NCBI GenBank assembly: GCA_022826565.1
Contig: JAJDUP010000026.1
Span: forward strand, 186,001-250,000
Length of the DNA: 64,000 bases
Direction of reading: 5' to 3'
Source: Gemmatimonadota bacterium
GTDB taxonomy: Bacteria; Gemmatimonadota; Gemmatimonadetes; Longimicrobiales; Gaopeijiaceae
A model generated the notes under the pieces. That model was not told the origin of the DNA and made no database searches. It worked only from the letters and a program-made list of their open reading frames with translations. Below, piece after piece: positions 1 through 9,103 of this stretch; positions within the stretch are counted from its first letter, which is position 1, and every line of letters begins with the position of its first letter. The translations under genes and the position numbers were made by a program.

Positions 1-2
1 TG

Positions 3-1016
3 GATCCGTTGACCGAAATGGCGGGAATGACATCGTCGGCATCGTACGATGCGCACCACAACCTCGCGGCGGTGCAGTACGCGAGTCCGGTCGAGCCGGG
101 TGACCTGTGGCTGGTGGACCTGGAGGGCGGAGGGCGGACGCGGCTTACGGAAGCGAATCCGTGGATTGCGGACAAGGATCTGGTGGAGCCCGAGGTGGTC
201 CGCTGGAAGAGCCACGACGGACTCGAGATCGAGGGAGTGCTTTACGTGCCGGAAGGCCGGACCGCGCCGGGGGCGACGATCCTGGAGATCCATGGCGGCC
301 CGGCCGGCGTCTTCACGCGCGGCTTCGACTCGGACGCGCAACTGCTCCTCGCCGAAGGGTATGCCCTGCTGCAGCCCAACGTGCGGGGCTCCTCCGGGTA
401 CGGCGACGCGCTGTTGCGCGGCAACATGAACGACATCGGCGGCGGCGACTACCACGATCTCATGACGGGGGTGGACGCGATCATCGAGCGGGGCGTGGCG
501 CACCCCGACTCCCTGGCGGTGAAGGGATGGAGCTACGGCGGCATCCTCGGCGGGTGGACGATCACACGCACGGACCGCTTCAAGGCCGCCAGCCTCGGGG
601 CGATGGTCGCGGACTGGCCGAGCGAATTCGGGGCGGGCTTCAACCACGACGTGGTGCGCTGGTATCTGGGCGGGGATCCCTGGTCGAACGGAGACCATTG
701 GAGAGAGCGCTCCGCCTACACGCACCTCGACCGGATCACCACCCCGACCATCCTCTTCCACGGGGCCAACGACCGTACCGACACCATGGAGCAGACGATG
801 AACTTCTTCGCGGGCCTGCGCCATCTGGGCGTCGAAGCCCGCTTCCTCCTGTTCCCGCGCGAGGGCCACGGCATCGCCGAGCCGCGGCATCGGCGCACGC
901 TCCTGATCGAGGAACTCCGCTGGCTTCATCAGTACGTGAAGGGGCTCACGGACTGGCAGCCGCCGGAGCGGCCGGATCCTGACGCCGCCAAGGAGGGAGT
1001 CGCCGTGGTGTCGTGA
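3..1016 (+). CDS. S9 family peptidase (prolyl oligopeptidase fold), C-terminal part; 5' end outside window
   Basis: The reading frame is open to the left edge of the window, so the N-terminal beta-propeller is missing and only the end of the propeller plus the alpha/beta-hydrolase domain is visible (about 337 codons). Counting from the TTG at position 9, the nucleophile elbow GWSYGG puts the catalytic Ser at 175; HGANDRTD supplies the Asp near 255 and REGHG the His near 287. An oxyanion-region HGGP sits at residues 95-98. Family members are serine exo- or oligopeptidases, often exported and acting on short peptides. The stop overlaps the start of the next gene by one base (TGATG), so the two are probably co-transcribed. 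Substrate specificity cannot be read from this fragment. Confidence 0.9.
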   Translation, partial: DPLTEMAGMTSSASYDAHHNLAAVQYASPVEPGDLWLVDLEGGGRTRLTEANPWIADKDLVEPEVVRWKSHDGLEIEGVLYVPEGRTAPGATILEIHGGPAGVFTRGFDSDAQLLLAEGYALLQPNVRGSSGYGDALLRGNMNDIGGGDYHDLMTGVDAIIERGVAHPDSLAVKGWSYGGILGGWTITRTDRFKAASLGAMVADWPSEFGAGFNHDVVRWYLGGDPWSNGDHWRERSAYTHLDRITTPTILFHGANDRTDTMEQTMNFFAGLRHLGVEARFLLFPREGHGIAEPRHRRTLLIEELRWLHQYVKGLTDWQPPERPDPDAAKEGVAVVS

Positions 1017-2911
1017 TGCGTCGCCTGCGCATCCCCGCTTCCGCGTCACTGGATCGGCTGCTTGCCGCCACCGCGGAAACGGTGCGCCGGTTCCCGGAGG
1101 TCTTCGCCTTCGGGGTTGTGGCCGGCGTGGCGGCCTCCCTTGCCCTGGAGTCTGGCGAGGCTCCCCGCTGGTGGGGTCTGTGGCGCGCCGCCAGCCTCGG
1201 CATCCCGCTCTTCGTGGCGCTCACCCTGCTCTGCGAACGCCGCAGCATCGCGGAGCCCCGGCGCTGGCTGTGGCGCACTGCGGCGCTGGGGGGGCTCGTG
1301 CTCCTGTACGTTCTCTTCGATGGCTGGGAATACTGGAGCATCGCCCAGCGCTACGGCCACCTCTCCGTCACGCTGCACCTGTCCGTCGCGGTGGTCCCCT
1401 ACCTCTTCCTTGCGGCGGAGGAGCCCCGGGGCTTCTGGCAGTTCAACTTCGCCCTGCTCCATCGCTTCGTCGTCGCGACCATCTACGCGGCGGCGATCTA
1501 CGCGGGGCTCGCGCTGGCCCTGGCCGCCCTCGACAATCTCTTCGGTGTGGACGTCGAGGAACTGGCCTACGTGCGCCTGTTCTTCGTTGTGGCCTTCTGC
1601 TTCCATCCCGTGTTCTTCCTCGCCGGCGTCCCGACCGACTTCGCGCGGCTCGACCGCGACGGCAGCGGTCCGCCGTGGCTGAAGGTGTTCTGCCAATACG
1701 TGATGCTGCCTCTGGTCACCGTGTACGTCATCATCCTCACCGCCTACCTGGGGAGAATCCTGGTGATCGGCACGTGGCCGAGCGGCTGGATCAGCTACCT
1801 GGTGTCCAGCCTGGCCATCGTCGGGATCCTGTCGCTGCTGATGGTGCACCCGGAGCGGCTCGAAGGGCCGCGCGGCTGGATCGACCGCTATGCGCTGGCC
1901 TTCTGGATCGCGATCATGCCCTCGGTCGTGATGGTGCTCATGGCCGTGTGGCAGCGAATCGAGCAGTACGGGATCACCGAGCGGCGGTATCTCCTTGGAG
2001 GTTTGGCGCTCTGGCTTGGCGCGGTCGCGCTCTACTCCGCCGTCACGCGTATACGAGGCATCCGGTTCATTCCGCTGACCCTGGCCGTGCTGGGTGCGGT
2101 CACGTTTGTCGGACCGTGGTCCGCGTATGCCGTGGCGCAGCGGAGCCAGCTTGCGCGGCTCGAGGCAATCCTCTCGGAGCACGGCGCCCTGCTGGCGGGA
2201 CGGGCTTCCGGGGAAGTCGTCGAGATACCGTTCGAGGCTTGGGCCGAGGCGAGGTCGGCGGTCGATTACCTGGTTCGCGAGCATGGGGTGGCGTCGCTGG
2301 CCCCGCTACTAGAGGGTCGCGAGGCCGGTGGACCCGGAGGCGGGGACGATACGCTCGCGGATACGGCGCCGCCGGGTATCGCTGCGGGAGATTCGCTGGC
2401 GCGCGCGCAACGGTGGACGCGGGACGCGGCCCGCACCATGGGCGACCTTCGGATTCGTCCCGGGGTCAGCTATCGGCCCGCGCGGCTCGAAGGGGTGCAG
2501 CAGGGTGACCCGATCTCCGTGGCCGGATTCGAACTGCTGCTTGTGGGGGACGACGAGGGCGAGGCGGTGATCGGAACAGACACGCTGCGGTTCGCGCTGT
2601 CGTCGGACGGAATGGAGATGGTGCTGGAGTTCGAAGGGGCTGCCGTCGGGCACGCGTCGCTGGCGGCGCTCATCGACGCCGGACAGCAGCTGCGCTCGCG
2701 GCAGTTCGACAACACCGTCGCTGCAACCCGCGCTGCGCCGGATGTGATCGATGTCCCGGCGCGGGAGATGACCCTGCCGTTCGACACCGGCCGCTGGCGC
2801 GTGCAGGCCGTGCTCGGTTCCCTCGAGGTGGAGCGGGTGGACGAGCGCATGGCGGCGACTTCCTTCCGCCTGCACTCCGTCCTCCTGCAGCGCAACGAAG
2901 ACGACCCGTGA
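1016..2911 (+). CDS. DUF4153 domain multi-pass membrane protein
   Basis: This 631-residue protein has about ten hydrophobic segments in its first 390 residues, followed by a soluble C-terminal region of roughly 240 residues that is probably extracytoplasmic. The transmembrane part carries the pattern of DUF4153 proteins, notably the stretch around WPSGWISYLVSS and LLMVHPE. No catalytic function is established for the family. I chose ATG 1016, which gives a one-base TGATG overlap with the upstream peptidase; a GTG one codon earlier (1013) is an equally possible start. The gene also overlaps the next one by GTGA, so it sits in a coupled run with the nucleoside phosphorylase. A role beyond integral membrane location would be guesswork. 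Confidence 0.8.
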   Translation: MRRLRIPASASLDRLLAATAETVRRFPEVFAFGVVAGVAASLALESGEAPRWWGLWRAASLGIPLFVALTLLCERRSIAEPRRWLWRTAALGGLVLLYVLFDGWEYWSIAQRYGHLSVTLHLSVAVVPYLFLAAEEPRGFWQFNFALLHRFVVATIYAAAIYAGLALALAALDNLFGVDVEELAYVRLFFVVAFCFHPVFFLAGVPTDFARLDRDGSGPPWLKVFCQYVMLPLVTVYVIILTAYLGRILVIGTWPSGWISYLVSSLAIVGILSLLMVHPERLEGPRGWIDRYALAFWIAIMPSVVMVLMAVWQRIEQYGITERRYLLGGLALWLGAVALYSAVTRIRGIRFIPLTLAVLGAVTFVGPWSAYAVAQRSQLARLEAILSEHGALLAGRASGEVVEIPFEAWAEARSAVDYLVREHGVASLAPLLEGREAGGPGGGDDTLADTAPPGIAAGDSLARAQRWTRDAARTMGDLRIRPGVSYRPARLEGVQQGDPISVAGFELLLVGDDEGEAVIGTDTLRFALSSDGMEMVLEFEGAAVGHASLAALIDAGQQLRSRQFDNTVAATRAAPDVIDVPAREMTLPFDTGRWRVQAVLGSLEVERVDERMAATSFRLHSVLLQRNEDDP

Positions 2912-4221
2912 TCCCTCAACAGATCATCGCGCGCAAGCGGGACGGGGAGGCGCTGGGTCTGGAGGAGCTGCACGACTTCCTGACCGCCTACCTCGATGGC
3001 GCCGTCGGAGATGACCAGATGGCCGCGTTCCTGATGGCGGTCTACTTCAACGGTCTCGCGCCGGCTGAACTGGACACCCTGGTCACACTCATGATGATCT
3101 CGGGCGAGATGCTGGAGCGCCGGGGAGACCGGCCGGGCCCGCGGGTCGACAAGCACTCGACGGGCGGGGTGGGTGACAAGACCTCGCTGGTGGTGGCCCC
3201 GCTCGCCGCCGAGATGGGTATGGTTGTTCCGATGATGTCCGGCAGGGGCCTGGGACACACGGGGGGGACGCTCGACAAGCTCGAGTCGATTCCCGGTTTT
3301 CGTACTCGCGTGCCTCTCGACGAGTTCAACGGAGTGCTCATGCGGATCGGGTGCGCCATGATCGGCCAGACGGACGAGATCGCTCCCCTGGACCGCAGGC
3401 TGTACGCGCTGCGCGATGTGACTGCAACGGTTCCCTCGCTTCCGCTGATCACCGCGTCGATCATGTCGAAGAAACTGGCCGAGGGACTCGACGGCCTGGT
3501 CCTGGATGTGAAGGTGGGGCGGGGGGCATTCCTTTCCCGCCTCGAGGACGCCAGGGAGTTGGCGCGGGCGATGGTGGGCGTGGGGACCACGCGGGGACTG
3601 TCGGTGACCGCGGTGCTCTCCGCGATGGACCGCCCCCTCGGGCGGGCGATCGGCAATGCGCTCGAGGTCCGCGAGGCCCTGGAGTGCCTGTCGGGGGATG
3701 GGCCGCGCGACTTCCGCGACCTGTGCGTCGAACTTGCCGCCGAGATGGCGGTGGCCGGTGGTGTGGCGGCCGGAGTGGAGGAGGGACGTGCGCGGGCGAC
3801 CGAGACACTGGCCCGGGGCGGTCCCATGGAGCGATTCATGCGCCTGGCGGATGCCCAGGGGGGGGCGCTCGATCCGTCCAGGAGCGATTTCGGGTTGCCC
3901 ATCGCACCGTTCACGGCGGTGGTGGCCGCCGAAGCAGACGGGACGGTTGCAGCCATCGACCCGCTCGCCCTCGGTTACGGAGTCATCGCGCTGGGAGGTG
4001 GGAGGACTCGACAGGATCAGGAGATCGACCCGCGGGTCGGGTTCGTGCTGCGTGTCGAAGTCGGTGATCGGATCGCCCGCGGTGACCCGCTTGCCGTGGT
4101 CCACTCGGCCACCCGGGAAGGGCTGGCCATCGGTGCCAGTGCCGTCACGGAAGCGGTGCGCCTGGCAGCGGGTGACGCCCCCGCCCCGTTGCCGCTTGTC
4201 CTCGAGCGAGTCGAGGGCTGA
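2908..4221 (+). CDS. deoA: Pyrimidine-nucleoside (thymidine) phosphorylase
   Basis: Catalyses phosphorolysis of thymidine, uridine or deoxyuridine to the base plus (deoxy)ribose-1-phosphate in pyrimidine salvage. At 437 residues it has the usual family length. The family signature KHSTGGVGDKTSL lies at residues 82-94 (phosphate-binding), and SGRGLGHTGGTLDKLES starts near residue 111. The N-terminal helical domain is followed by the alpha/beta domain and a C-terminal domain with PLALGYGVIALGGGR. Translation starts at a GTG that overlaps the stop of the upstream membrane protein gene (GTGA). Whether it prefers thymidine (deoA) or is the broader Pdp type cannot be decided by eye. Confidence 0.93.
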   Translation: MIPQQIIARKRDGEALGLEELHDFLTAYLDGAVGDDQMAAFLMAVYFNGLAPAELDTLVTLMMISGEMLERRGDRPGPRVDKHSTGGVGDKTSLVVAPLAAEMGMVVPMMSGRGLGHTGGTLDKLESIPGFRTRVPLDEFNGVLMRIGCAMIGQTDEIAPLDRRLYALRDVTATVPSLPLITASIMSKKLAEGLDGLVLDVKVGRGAFLSRLEDARELARAMVGVGTTRGLSVTAVLSAMDRPLGRAIGNALEVREALECLSGDGPRDFRDLCVELAAEMAVAGGVAAGVEEGRARATETLARGGPMERFMRLADAQGGALDPSRSDFGLPIAPFTAVVAAEADGTVAAIDPLALGYGVIALGGGRTRQDQEIDPRVGFVLRVEVGDRIARGDPLAVVHSATREGLAIGASAVTEAVRLAAGDAPAPLPLVLERVEG

Positions 4222-4285
4222 TGCAATGCCGGCCGAACCGGGCGTCCGATCGCTCCGGACGCGCTGGAACCAAAGGAGAGGCTAA

Positions 4286-5512
4286 ATGAGAATCGCAATC
4301 GCAGGGACGCTCGCCTGCCTGACCGGGTGGCCGGCCCTGACCGCACCGGCTCCGGCATCCGCGCAGGAATCCGGCGCCGACCCTTCCGACCTGCCGTATT
4401 CTACGGCCCGCCATGACTTCCGCATCACGACCGTGGCGGACGGACTCGATCATCCGTGGTCGATGGCATGGCTCCCTGACGGTACGATGCTCATCGTGGA
4501 GCGCCCGGGGCGGGTGCGGGTCGTGCGCGACGGCGTGCTCCAGCCGGAGGCAGTGCGGGGTTGGCCGGGGGTGTACAGGGACAGGGGGCAGGGTGGCTTC
4601 ATGGACATCCTCCCGCACCCGGCTTTCCCGCGAAACCGCTGGCTCTACCTCAGCTACGGCAAGCCCAACGAGGATGCCTCGGAGGGGGCCACCACAGTTG
4701 TGCGCGGACGCTGGGACGATGGCCGGGTGACCGGCCTGGAGGAGGTGTTCGAGGCCGACGCCTGGGGGGACAACAACAATCATTTCGCCGGCCGCATGGC
4801 CTTCGACCACGATGGCTACCTCTACGTGGCCGTGGGTGACCGGATGGTGTCCCCGGACGTGATGGCCGATCATCCGGCGCTGGACCTCACCAACCACATG
4901 GGAACGATCGTGCGCCTGCACGACGATGGGACGGTGCCTCCCGACAACCCGTTCGCCGGACGGGACGACGCCATGCCGGAGATCTGGAGCTATGGACACA
5001 GGAACATCCAGGGCCTGGCCGTCGACCCGCTCACGGGAGACCTCTGGGCCAGCGAGCACGGACCGCGGGGCGGCGACGAACTGAACCTGATCGTCCGCGG
5101 CGGCAACTACGGCTGGCCCGTGATCTCGTACGGGATCAACTACGACGGCACCGTCTTCACCACGGAAACGCATCGCCCGGGGATCGAGCCGCCCCGCTTC
5201 GTGTGGACCCCCTCGATCGGCGTTTCCGGGATGATGATCTACCGGGGCGGCCGGTATCCCTGGTGGCGGGGAAGCGCGTTCGTGGGCGGAATGGTCGGGG
5301 AGCAGCTGGCGCGCGTCACTCTGGTGGGCTCGGACGCGGTAAGCGTAGAGACGCTGCTCCCCGGCGAACTCGGGCGCATCCGCGATGTGCGCGAAGGCCC
5401 GGATGGGCTGGTCTATCTGGCCCTGGAGCACCTCGAGGAGCTGACCGCCGTGGTGCGGCTGGATCCCGTCCCCAACGACATCGTGCCACCCCGAGAGCGG
5501 AGGCAGCCATGA
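4286..5512 (+). CDS. Secreted PQQ-dependent sugar dehydrogenase (glucose/sorbosone dehydrogenase family)
   Basis: A 408-residue protein with a signal peptide (hydrophobic stretch in residues 5-27, likely cleavage after ASA-Q) and a six-bladed beta-propeller of the soluble aldose dehydrogenase type. Family landmarks are DGLDHPWSMAWLPDG near residue 50, GQGGFMDILPHP near 108, NNNHFAGRMAFDHDGYLYV near 162 and SYGHRNIQGLAVDP near 236. Enzymes of this family oxidise aldose sugars using PQQ and calcium in the periplasm. No PQQ biosynthesis gene is present in the window. A good Shine-Dalgarno (AAAGGAG) lies 9 bases before the ATG. The stop overlaps the next gene by ATGA. The actual substrate is unknown. 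Confidence 0.85.
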   Translation: MRIAIAGTLACLTGWPALTAPAPASAQESGADPSDLPYSTARHDFRITTVADGLDHPWSMAWLPDGTMLIVERPGRVRVVRDGVLQPEAVRGWPGVYRDRGQGGFMDILPHPAFPRNRWLYLSYGKPNEDASEGATTVVRGRWDDGRVTGLEEVFEADAWGDNNNHFAGRMAFDHDGYLYVAVGDRMVSPDVMADHPALDLTNHMGTIVRLHDDGTVPPDNPFAGRDDAMPEIWSYGHRNIQGLAVDPLTGDLWASEHGPRGGDELNLIVRGGNYGWPVISYGINYDGTVFTTETHRPGIEPPRFVWTPSIGVSGMMIYRGGRYPWWRGSAFVGGMVGEQLARVTLVGSDAVSVETLLPGELGRIRDVREGPDGLVYLALEHLEELTAVVRLDPVPNDIVPPRERRQP

Positions 5513-6573
5513 AGCGGCACAGTTCTCTCCCATTCGCGATTCTCACCCTGCTGATCGCGGCCCCTGCAATCGCGCAGGAGCCCGTTGCCTGGGGATGGGA
5601 ACCGGTATTCCACACGTTCTCGATCGTGGCGATCGATCCGTCCACCGGGGAATCGGGCGTTGCGGTCACGACCCGCAACCCCTGCGTCGGCAACGCGGTC
5701 CCCTGGGTTCGGGCCGGCGTGGGCGCCGTCGCCACCCAGGGCGGGACGCGGCTGGAGTACGGCAACGACCTGCTCGACCTCCTGGAGCAAGGTGTGGCGC
5801 CGCGGGAGGCGATGGACCAGGTGGTGGCCGCGGATGAAGGACGCAGTCGCAGACAGGTGGGGGTCATCGACCTGGACGGCCGGACGGCGCAGTGGACCGG
5901 GTCGGACCAATACGGCGCCGAGGATCAGGGAGACTGGGTCGCCGAGCGCGCGGGCCTGAACTACGCCGTACAGGGAAACTCGCTGGTAGGCACCGCGGTA
6001 GTGGATTCCGTCGCGGTCGCCTTCGAGAGGAGCGAGGGGTCCGGGCGCCACCTCGCCGACAGGCTGATCGAGGCCCTGCACGCGGGGCAGGTACTCGGAG
6101 GGGATGGCCGCCATGGCGAGACGCAGTCCGCAGCGGTTCTGGTGGCGGATCCGCGGCCCGGGATGTCGCGTCACCCGCAAGGAATCACGGCCGACATCAA
6201 CGTATGCGAGCACCCGGAACCGGTGGTGGAAATGCGCCGCATCTACGACGTCGCGTCCGAGACTCTGGGCTTCCGCAGGCTCGAGCGGTTCGTGGGCCGG
6301 GACGTGTTTCAATTGAAGGTGATGCTCCACGCACTCGGGGTCTATCGGCCGGGCTCACCCGCGCCGTCGATCGATACTCCGGAGGTCCTCGTCTACGATC
6401 AGGAGACGATGGAGGCCGTGGATCGCTTCCGTAGCGAACAGGGCTGGCGCACAACCGTGCCCGGATATGTGGACCACACGACCATCGACCGGCTCTGGGA
6501 GCGGCTCGACGAGATCGACCGGGCCGCGGAGGTACGGGATCGAATCCGCAGCATCGTGCGAGTAAGGCGGTGA
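5509..6573 (+). CDS. Secreted DUF1028 protein (Ntn-hydrolase-like) with C-terminal peptidoglycan-binding-like domain
   Basis: The start is ATG 5509, giving 354 residues and an ATGA overlap with the sugar dehydrogenase; the frame stays open upstream but only ATG 5509 is followed by a signal peptide (residues 1-23, ending AIAQ). Residues 30-240 match the DUF1028 family, with FSIVAIDPSTGESGVAVTTR at the start of the mature domain and ATQGGT near residue 80; the family has the fold of Ntn hydrolases, though its substrate is not established. Residues 265-345 look like the small peptidoglycan-binding-like helical domain often fused to DUF1028 (VLVYDQETMEAVDRFR). Export and the fusion suggest an envelope or extracellular hydrolase. 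Confidence 0.82.
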   Translation: MKRHSSLPFAILTLLIAAPAIAQEPVAWGWEPVFHTFSIVAIDPSTGESGVAVTTRNPCVGNAVPWVRAGVGAVATQGGTRLEYGNDLLDLLEQGVAPREAMDQVVAADEGRSRRQVGVIDLDGRTAQWTGSDQYGAEDQGDWVAERAGLNYAVQGNSLVGTAVVDSVAVAFERSEGSGRHLADRLIEALHAGQVLGGDGRHGETQSAAVLVADPRPGMSRHPQGITADINVCEHPEPVVEMRRIYDVASETLGFRRLERFVGRDVFQLKVMLHALGVYRPGSPAPSIDTPEVLVYDQETMEAVDRFRSEQGWRTTVPGYVDHTTIDRLWERLDEIDRAAEVRDRIRSIVRVRR

Positions 6574-6627
6574 TCGGCCCGCGGCGCGTCGGCAGATGTA
6601 GCGGGGTGCTGGGCCAGAGGCTGCCTG

Positions 6628-6849
6628 CTAGAGGATCCGGAAGAGGATCCCCTCGCTCCGGAGCGCCGCCGCCAGTTCATCCTGCCGCGGCGACGCAACC
6701 CTGAGCGCGGCGCCGCACTTCGCACCGCCTTCGGGGGGCGCCGGCACTACCTCGGCCGGAATCGCCTGCTCGCGCGCGACATCCTCGGCCCACATCGCGT
6801 GATGGGTGGTGTCGAAGGTGAAGACGCTGGATCCCGGCTCGGCGGTCAT
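6628..6849 (-). CDS. DUF3343 small protein (putative Se/S carrier-like)
   Basis: A 73-residue protein beginning at ATG 6849, which overlaps the stop of the PBP1A gene (ATGA). It matches the DUF3343 pattern: FTFDTTHHAMWAEDVAREQ at the N-terminus, a central PAPPEGGAKCGAALRV with one conserved cysteine, and a short C-terminal helix. Pfam describes the family as a putative selenium/sulfur carrier because of fusions with selenium genes, but no function is proven. Coupling to a cell-wall synthase gene is not obviously meaningful; it could simply be carried on the same transcript. The frame upstream of this ATG is open but has no homology-like sequence. Confidence 0.7.
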   Translation of the reverse strand: MTAEPGSSVFTFDTTHHAMWAEDVAREQAIPAEVVPAPPEGGAKCGAALRVASPRQDELAAALRSEGILFRIL

Positions 6850-9071
6850 GGTGTCGGTGCCTGGGGTTGGAGTGGGCGGTTGACGGGCTGCGCCTGACGG
6901 TCGCACACCACCGTCGGTTCGGTCCCCGGAAGATAGATTTCGTCGTAGGCATCTTCCACCGGGCACCACCTGGAGGCCAGCGTTCCCGTCCTGTTGTCGA
7001 CCCGGCGGGTGACGAGACCTCTCGGCAGCGGCCAGGGTTCGGGGATGTCCAGCACCGGACCCGCACCGGCTCCCGCTCCTTCGCCATCATCCGCGCCCGG
7101 GGGATTGCCGTAGTACACCCGCCTCATGAAATCGCCCCACACGGGTGCCGCAAAACCCCCGCCAGTGGCGCGCTCCACGATCGAGACCGGACGGTCCATC
7201 CCGAACCAGACGCCGGCCGCCAGATTGGGGGTGAACCCCATGAACCAGGTATTGCTTCCCTCGTTGGTCGTGCCGGTCTTGCCGGCAGCGGGCACCTCGG
7301 GCGGCAGACCTGCGACCACACGCACGCCGGTGGAGCCGGTACCCGATGCGACAACGGTCTCCAACAGGGACACGGTCAATCGCGCGACGAGCGGATCGAG
7401 CACCCGCGTCCGTTCGGGCTGGGGCTCCCACAGGAGTTCGCCGCCTGCGCCTTCCACCCTCACGATCGGGAACGGATGGACCCTGGTGCCGAGGTTGGCG
7501 AGTGTCGAATAGGCCGCCAGCATTTCGATGGGGATCACTTCGGCCGCTCCGATGGCGGTGGAAGGGAAGCGCTCGACCTCGGTGCGGATGCCCAGACGCG
7601 CCGCCATCTGGCCCACCGCCTCCAGCCCGACCCTCCTCCCGACCTTGATTGCCACCATGTTGATCGACCGGGCGAGCGCGGTCCGGATCGTAATGGGGCC
7701 CATGAACTCGGGTTCGTAGTTGCTGGGCCTCCACGTCGTCCCGTCGACCTGGTCGATCACGACCGGCGCGTCGACCACCACCTCCGAAACCGGGATCCCG
7801 CTTTCGATCGCCGCTGCGTAGACGATCGGCTTGAAGGCTGACCCCGCCTGCCGGCGAGCCTGCGTCGCGCGGTTGAACTTGGAGTGGACGAAGTCCCGGC
7901 CCCCGATCATCGCCCGCACATGTCCGGTCGCCGGGTCGGTGGCGACGAACATCCCCTGCACATAGGGGATGGAGGGGATGTCGGCCGCGTCGGTGCCCGC
8001 CGCAAACTCCTCATAGGTGGGATGGTCGAACCCCGCCCACTCCTCGACCCGCTGCCAGCCGCTCTCCATGGCTGCCTGCGCCGCGGCCTGCATGTCGAGG
8101 TCCAGGGTCGTATGGATCTCGAGGCCGTCGGTATAGAGTTTGCTGCCGAATCGGTCCTGGAGTATCCCCCGGGCCCATTCGACGAAATAGGGGGCCTGCG
8201 CCCGGGCACCGCGGGCACGCTCCAGGGGCACCGGTTCTGCCTTCCACAGCGTGGCCTCGTCCTCGGTCAGGAACCCCTCGCGGGCCATCACGTCCAGCAC
8301 CAGGTTGCGCCTGCTCACGGCGGCGTCGGGGTTGTTGAACGGGCTGTATCGCTCAGGTCGGTTGGCGATCGCGGCGAGCAGCGCGCCCTCCGCCGGGTTC
8401 ATGTCTACGGCGTTCTTCCCGAAGTAGCTCTGCGACGCCCTCTGAAGTCCATACCAGCCATGGGCATAGCCGATCTGGTTGACGTAGGCCTCGAGGATCT
8501 GGTCCTTGCTGTACGCGCGCTCGAGCGCCATCGCGACCTGCCACTCCTTCATCTTGCGCAGGATCCGCTTCTCGAACCCGATCCGCTCGGTCCAGATGTG
8601 GCGGGCGAGCTGTTGCGTGATCGTGCTCCCCCCGGCACCGGACAGTGACCGCGTGCGCAGGACGCCGACAGCGGCGCGGGCGATTCCCCGAAAATCAATC
8701 CCGTTGTGTTCGTAGAAACGCCGGTCCTCGATGGCGATGAACGCCTGCGGGACGTACTCGGGCAGACTCGCGAGCGGTACGACCGTCCGGCGCTGCTCCC
8801 CGAATTCCCAGACGAGCGTCGAGTCGCGGGCGTAGAGCTTGCTGGTCTGCCGGGGCTCAAACGTGTAGATCTGCGCGACGGAAGGGCAGTTGGCACAAAG
8901 ATTCCGCCAGCTTCCAATCGCCAGACCGACACCGCCGGCAAACAGGAACAGGAAGACGAACCAGGCATGGCGCGGCACGCGCACCCGCCGGATCGTCTTC
9001 ACCGCTGCCTTCAGAAAAGCTCTTGCTGACACCATGCCCTTGGTCTGTTGCGGAGGCTTCAGCTCCATCAT
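6846..9071 (-). CDS. mrcA: Penicillin-binding protein 1A (bifunctional transglycosylase/transpeptidase)
   Basis: Polymerises lipid II into glycan strands and cross-links them in the periplasm. From ATG 9071 the protein has 741 residues: short cytoplasmic tail, membrane anchor at about 36-54, GT51 transglycosylase domain with EDRRFYEHNG (Glu115) and GGSTITQQLARH (148-158), then a transpeptidase domain with SAFK (Ser411, Lys414), SIN (469-471) and KTGT (598-601). A C-terminal tail contains two cysteines. All catalytic motifs are intact. The frame extends further upstream without homology, and the ATGATG pair at 9071/9068 follows a modest AAAGGTG. The gene is divergent from aroB, with only 32 bases between the two starts. 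Confidence 0.93.
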   Translation of the reverse strand: MMELKPPQQTKGMVSARAFLKAAVKTIRRVRVPRHAWFVFLFLFAGGVGLAIGSWRNLCANCPSVAQIYTFEPRQTSKLYARDSTLVWEFGEQRRTVVPLASLPEYVPQAFIAIEDRRFYEHNGIDFRGIARAAVGVLRTRSLSGAGGSTITQQLARHIWTERIGFEKRILRKMKEWQVAMALERAYSKDQILEAYVNQIGYAHGWYGLQRASQSYFGKNAVDMNPAEGALLAAIANRPERYSPFNNPDAAVSRRNLVLDVMAREGFLTEDEATLWKAEPVPLERARGARAQAPYFVEWARGILQDRFGSKLYTDGLEIHTTLDLDMQAAAQAAMESGWQRVEEWAGFDHPTYEEFAAGTDAADIPSIPYVQGMFVATDPATGHVRAMIGGRDFVHSKFNRATQARRQAGSAFKPIVYAAAIESGIPVSEVVVDAPVVIDQVDGTTWRPSNYEPEFMGPITIRTALARSINMVAIKVGRRVGLEAVGQMAARLGIRTEVERFPSTAIGAAEVIPIEMLAAYSTLANLGTRVHPFPIVRVEGAGGELLWEPQPERTRVLDPLVARLTVSLLETVVASGTGSTGVRVVAGLPPEVPAAGKTGTTNEGSNTWFMGFTPNLAAGVWFGMDRPVSIVERATGGGFAAPVWGDFMRRVYYGNPPGADDGEGAGAGAGPVLDIPEPWPLPRGLVTRRVDNRTGTLASRWCPVEDAYDEIYLPGTEPTVVCDRQAQPVNRPLQPQAPTP

Positions 9072-9103
9072 CAATCTAGCACCTTTGGAGGGAGGAGTTC
9101 TCC

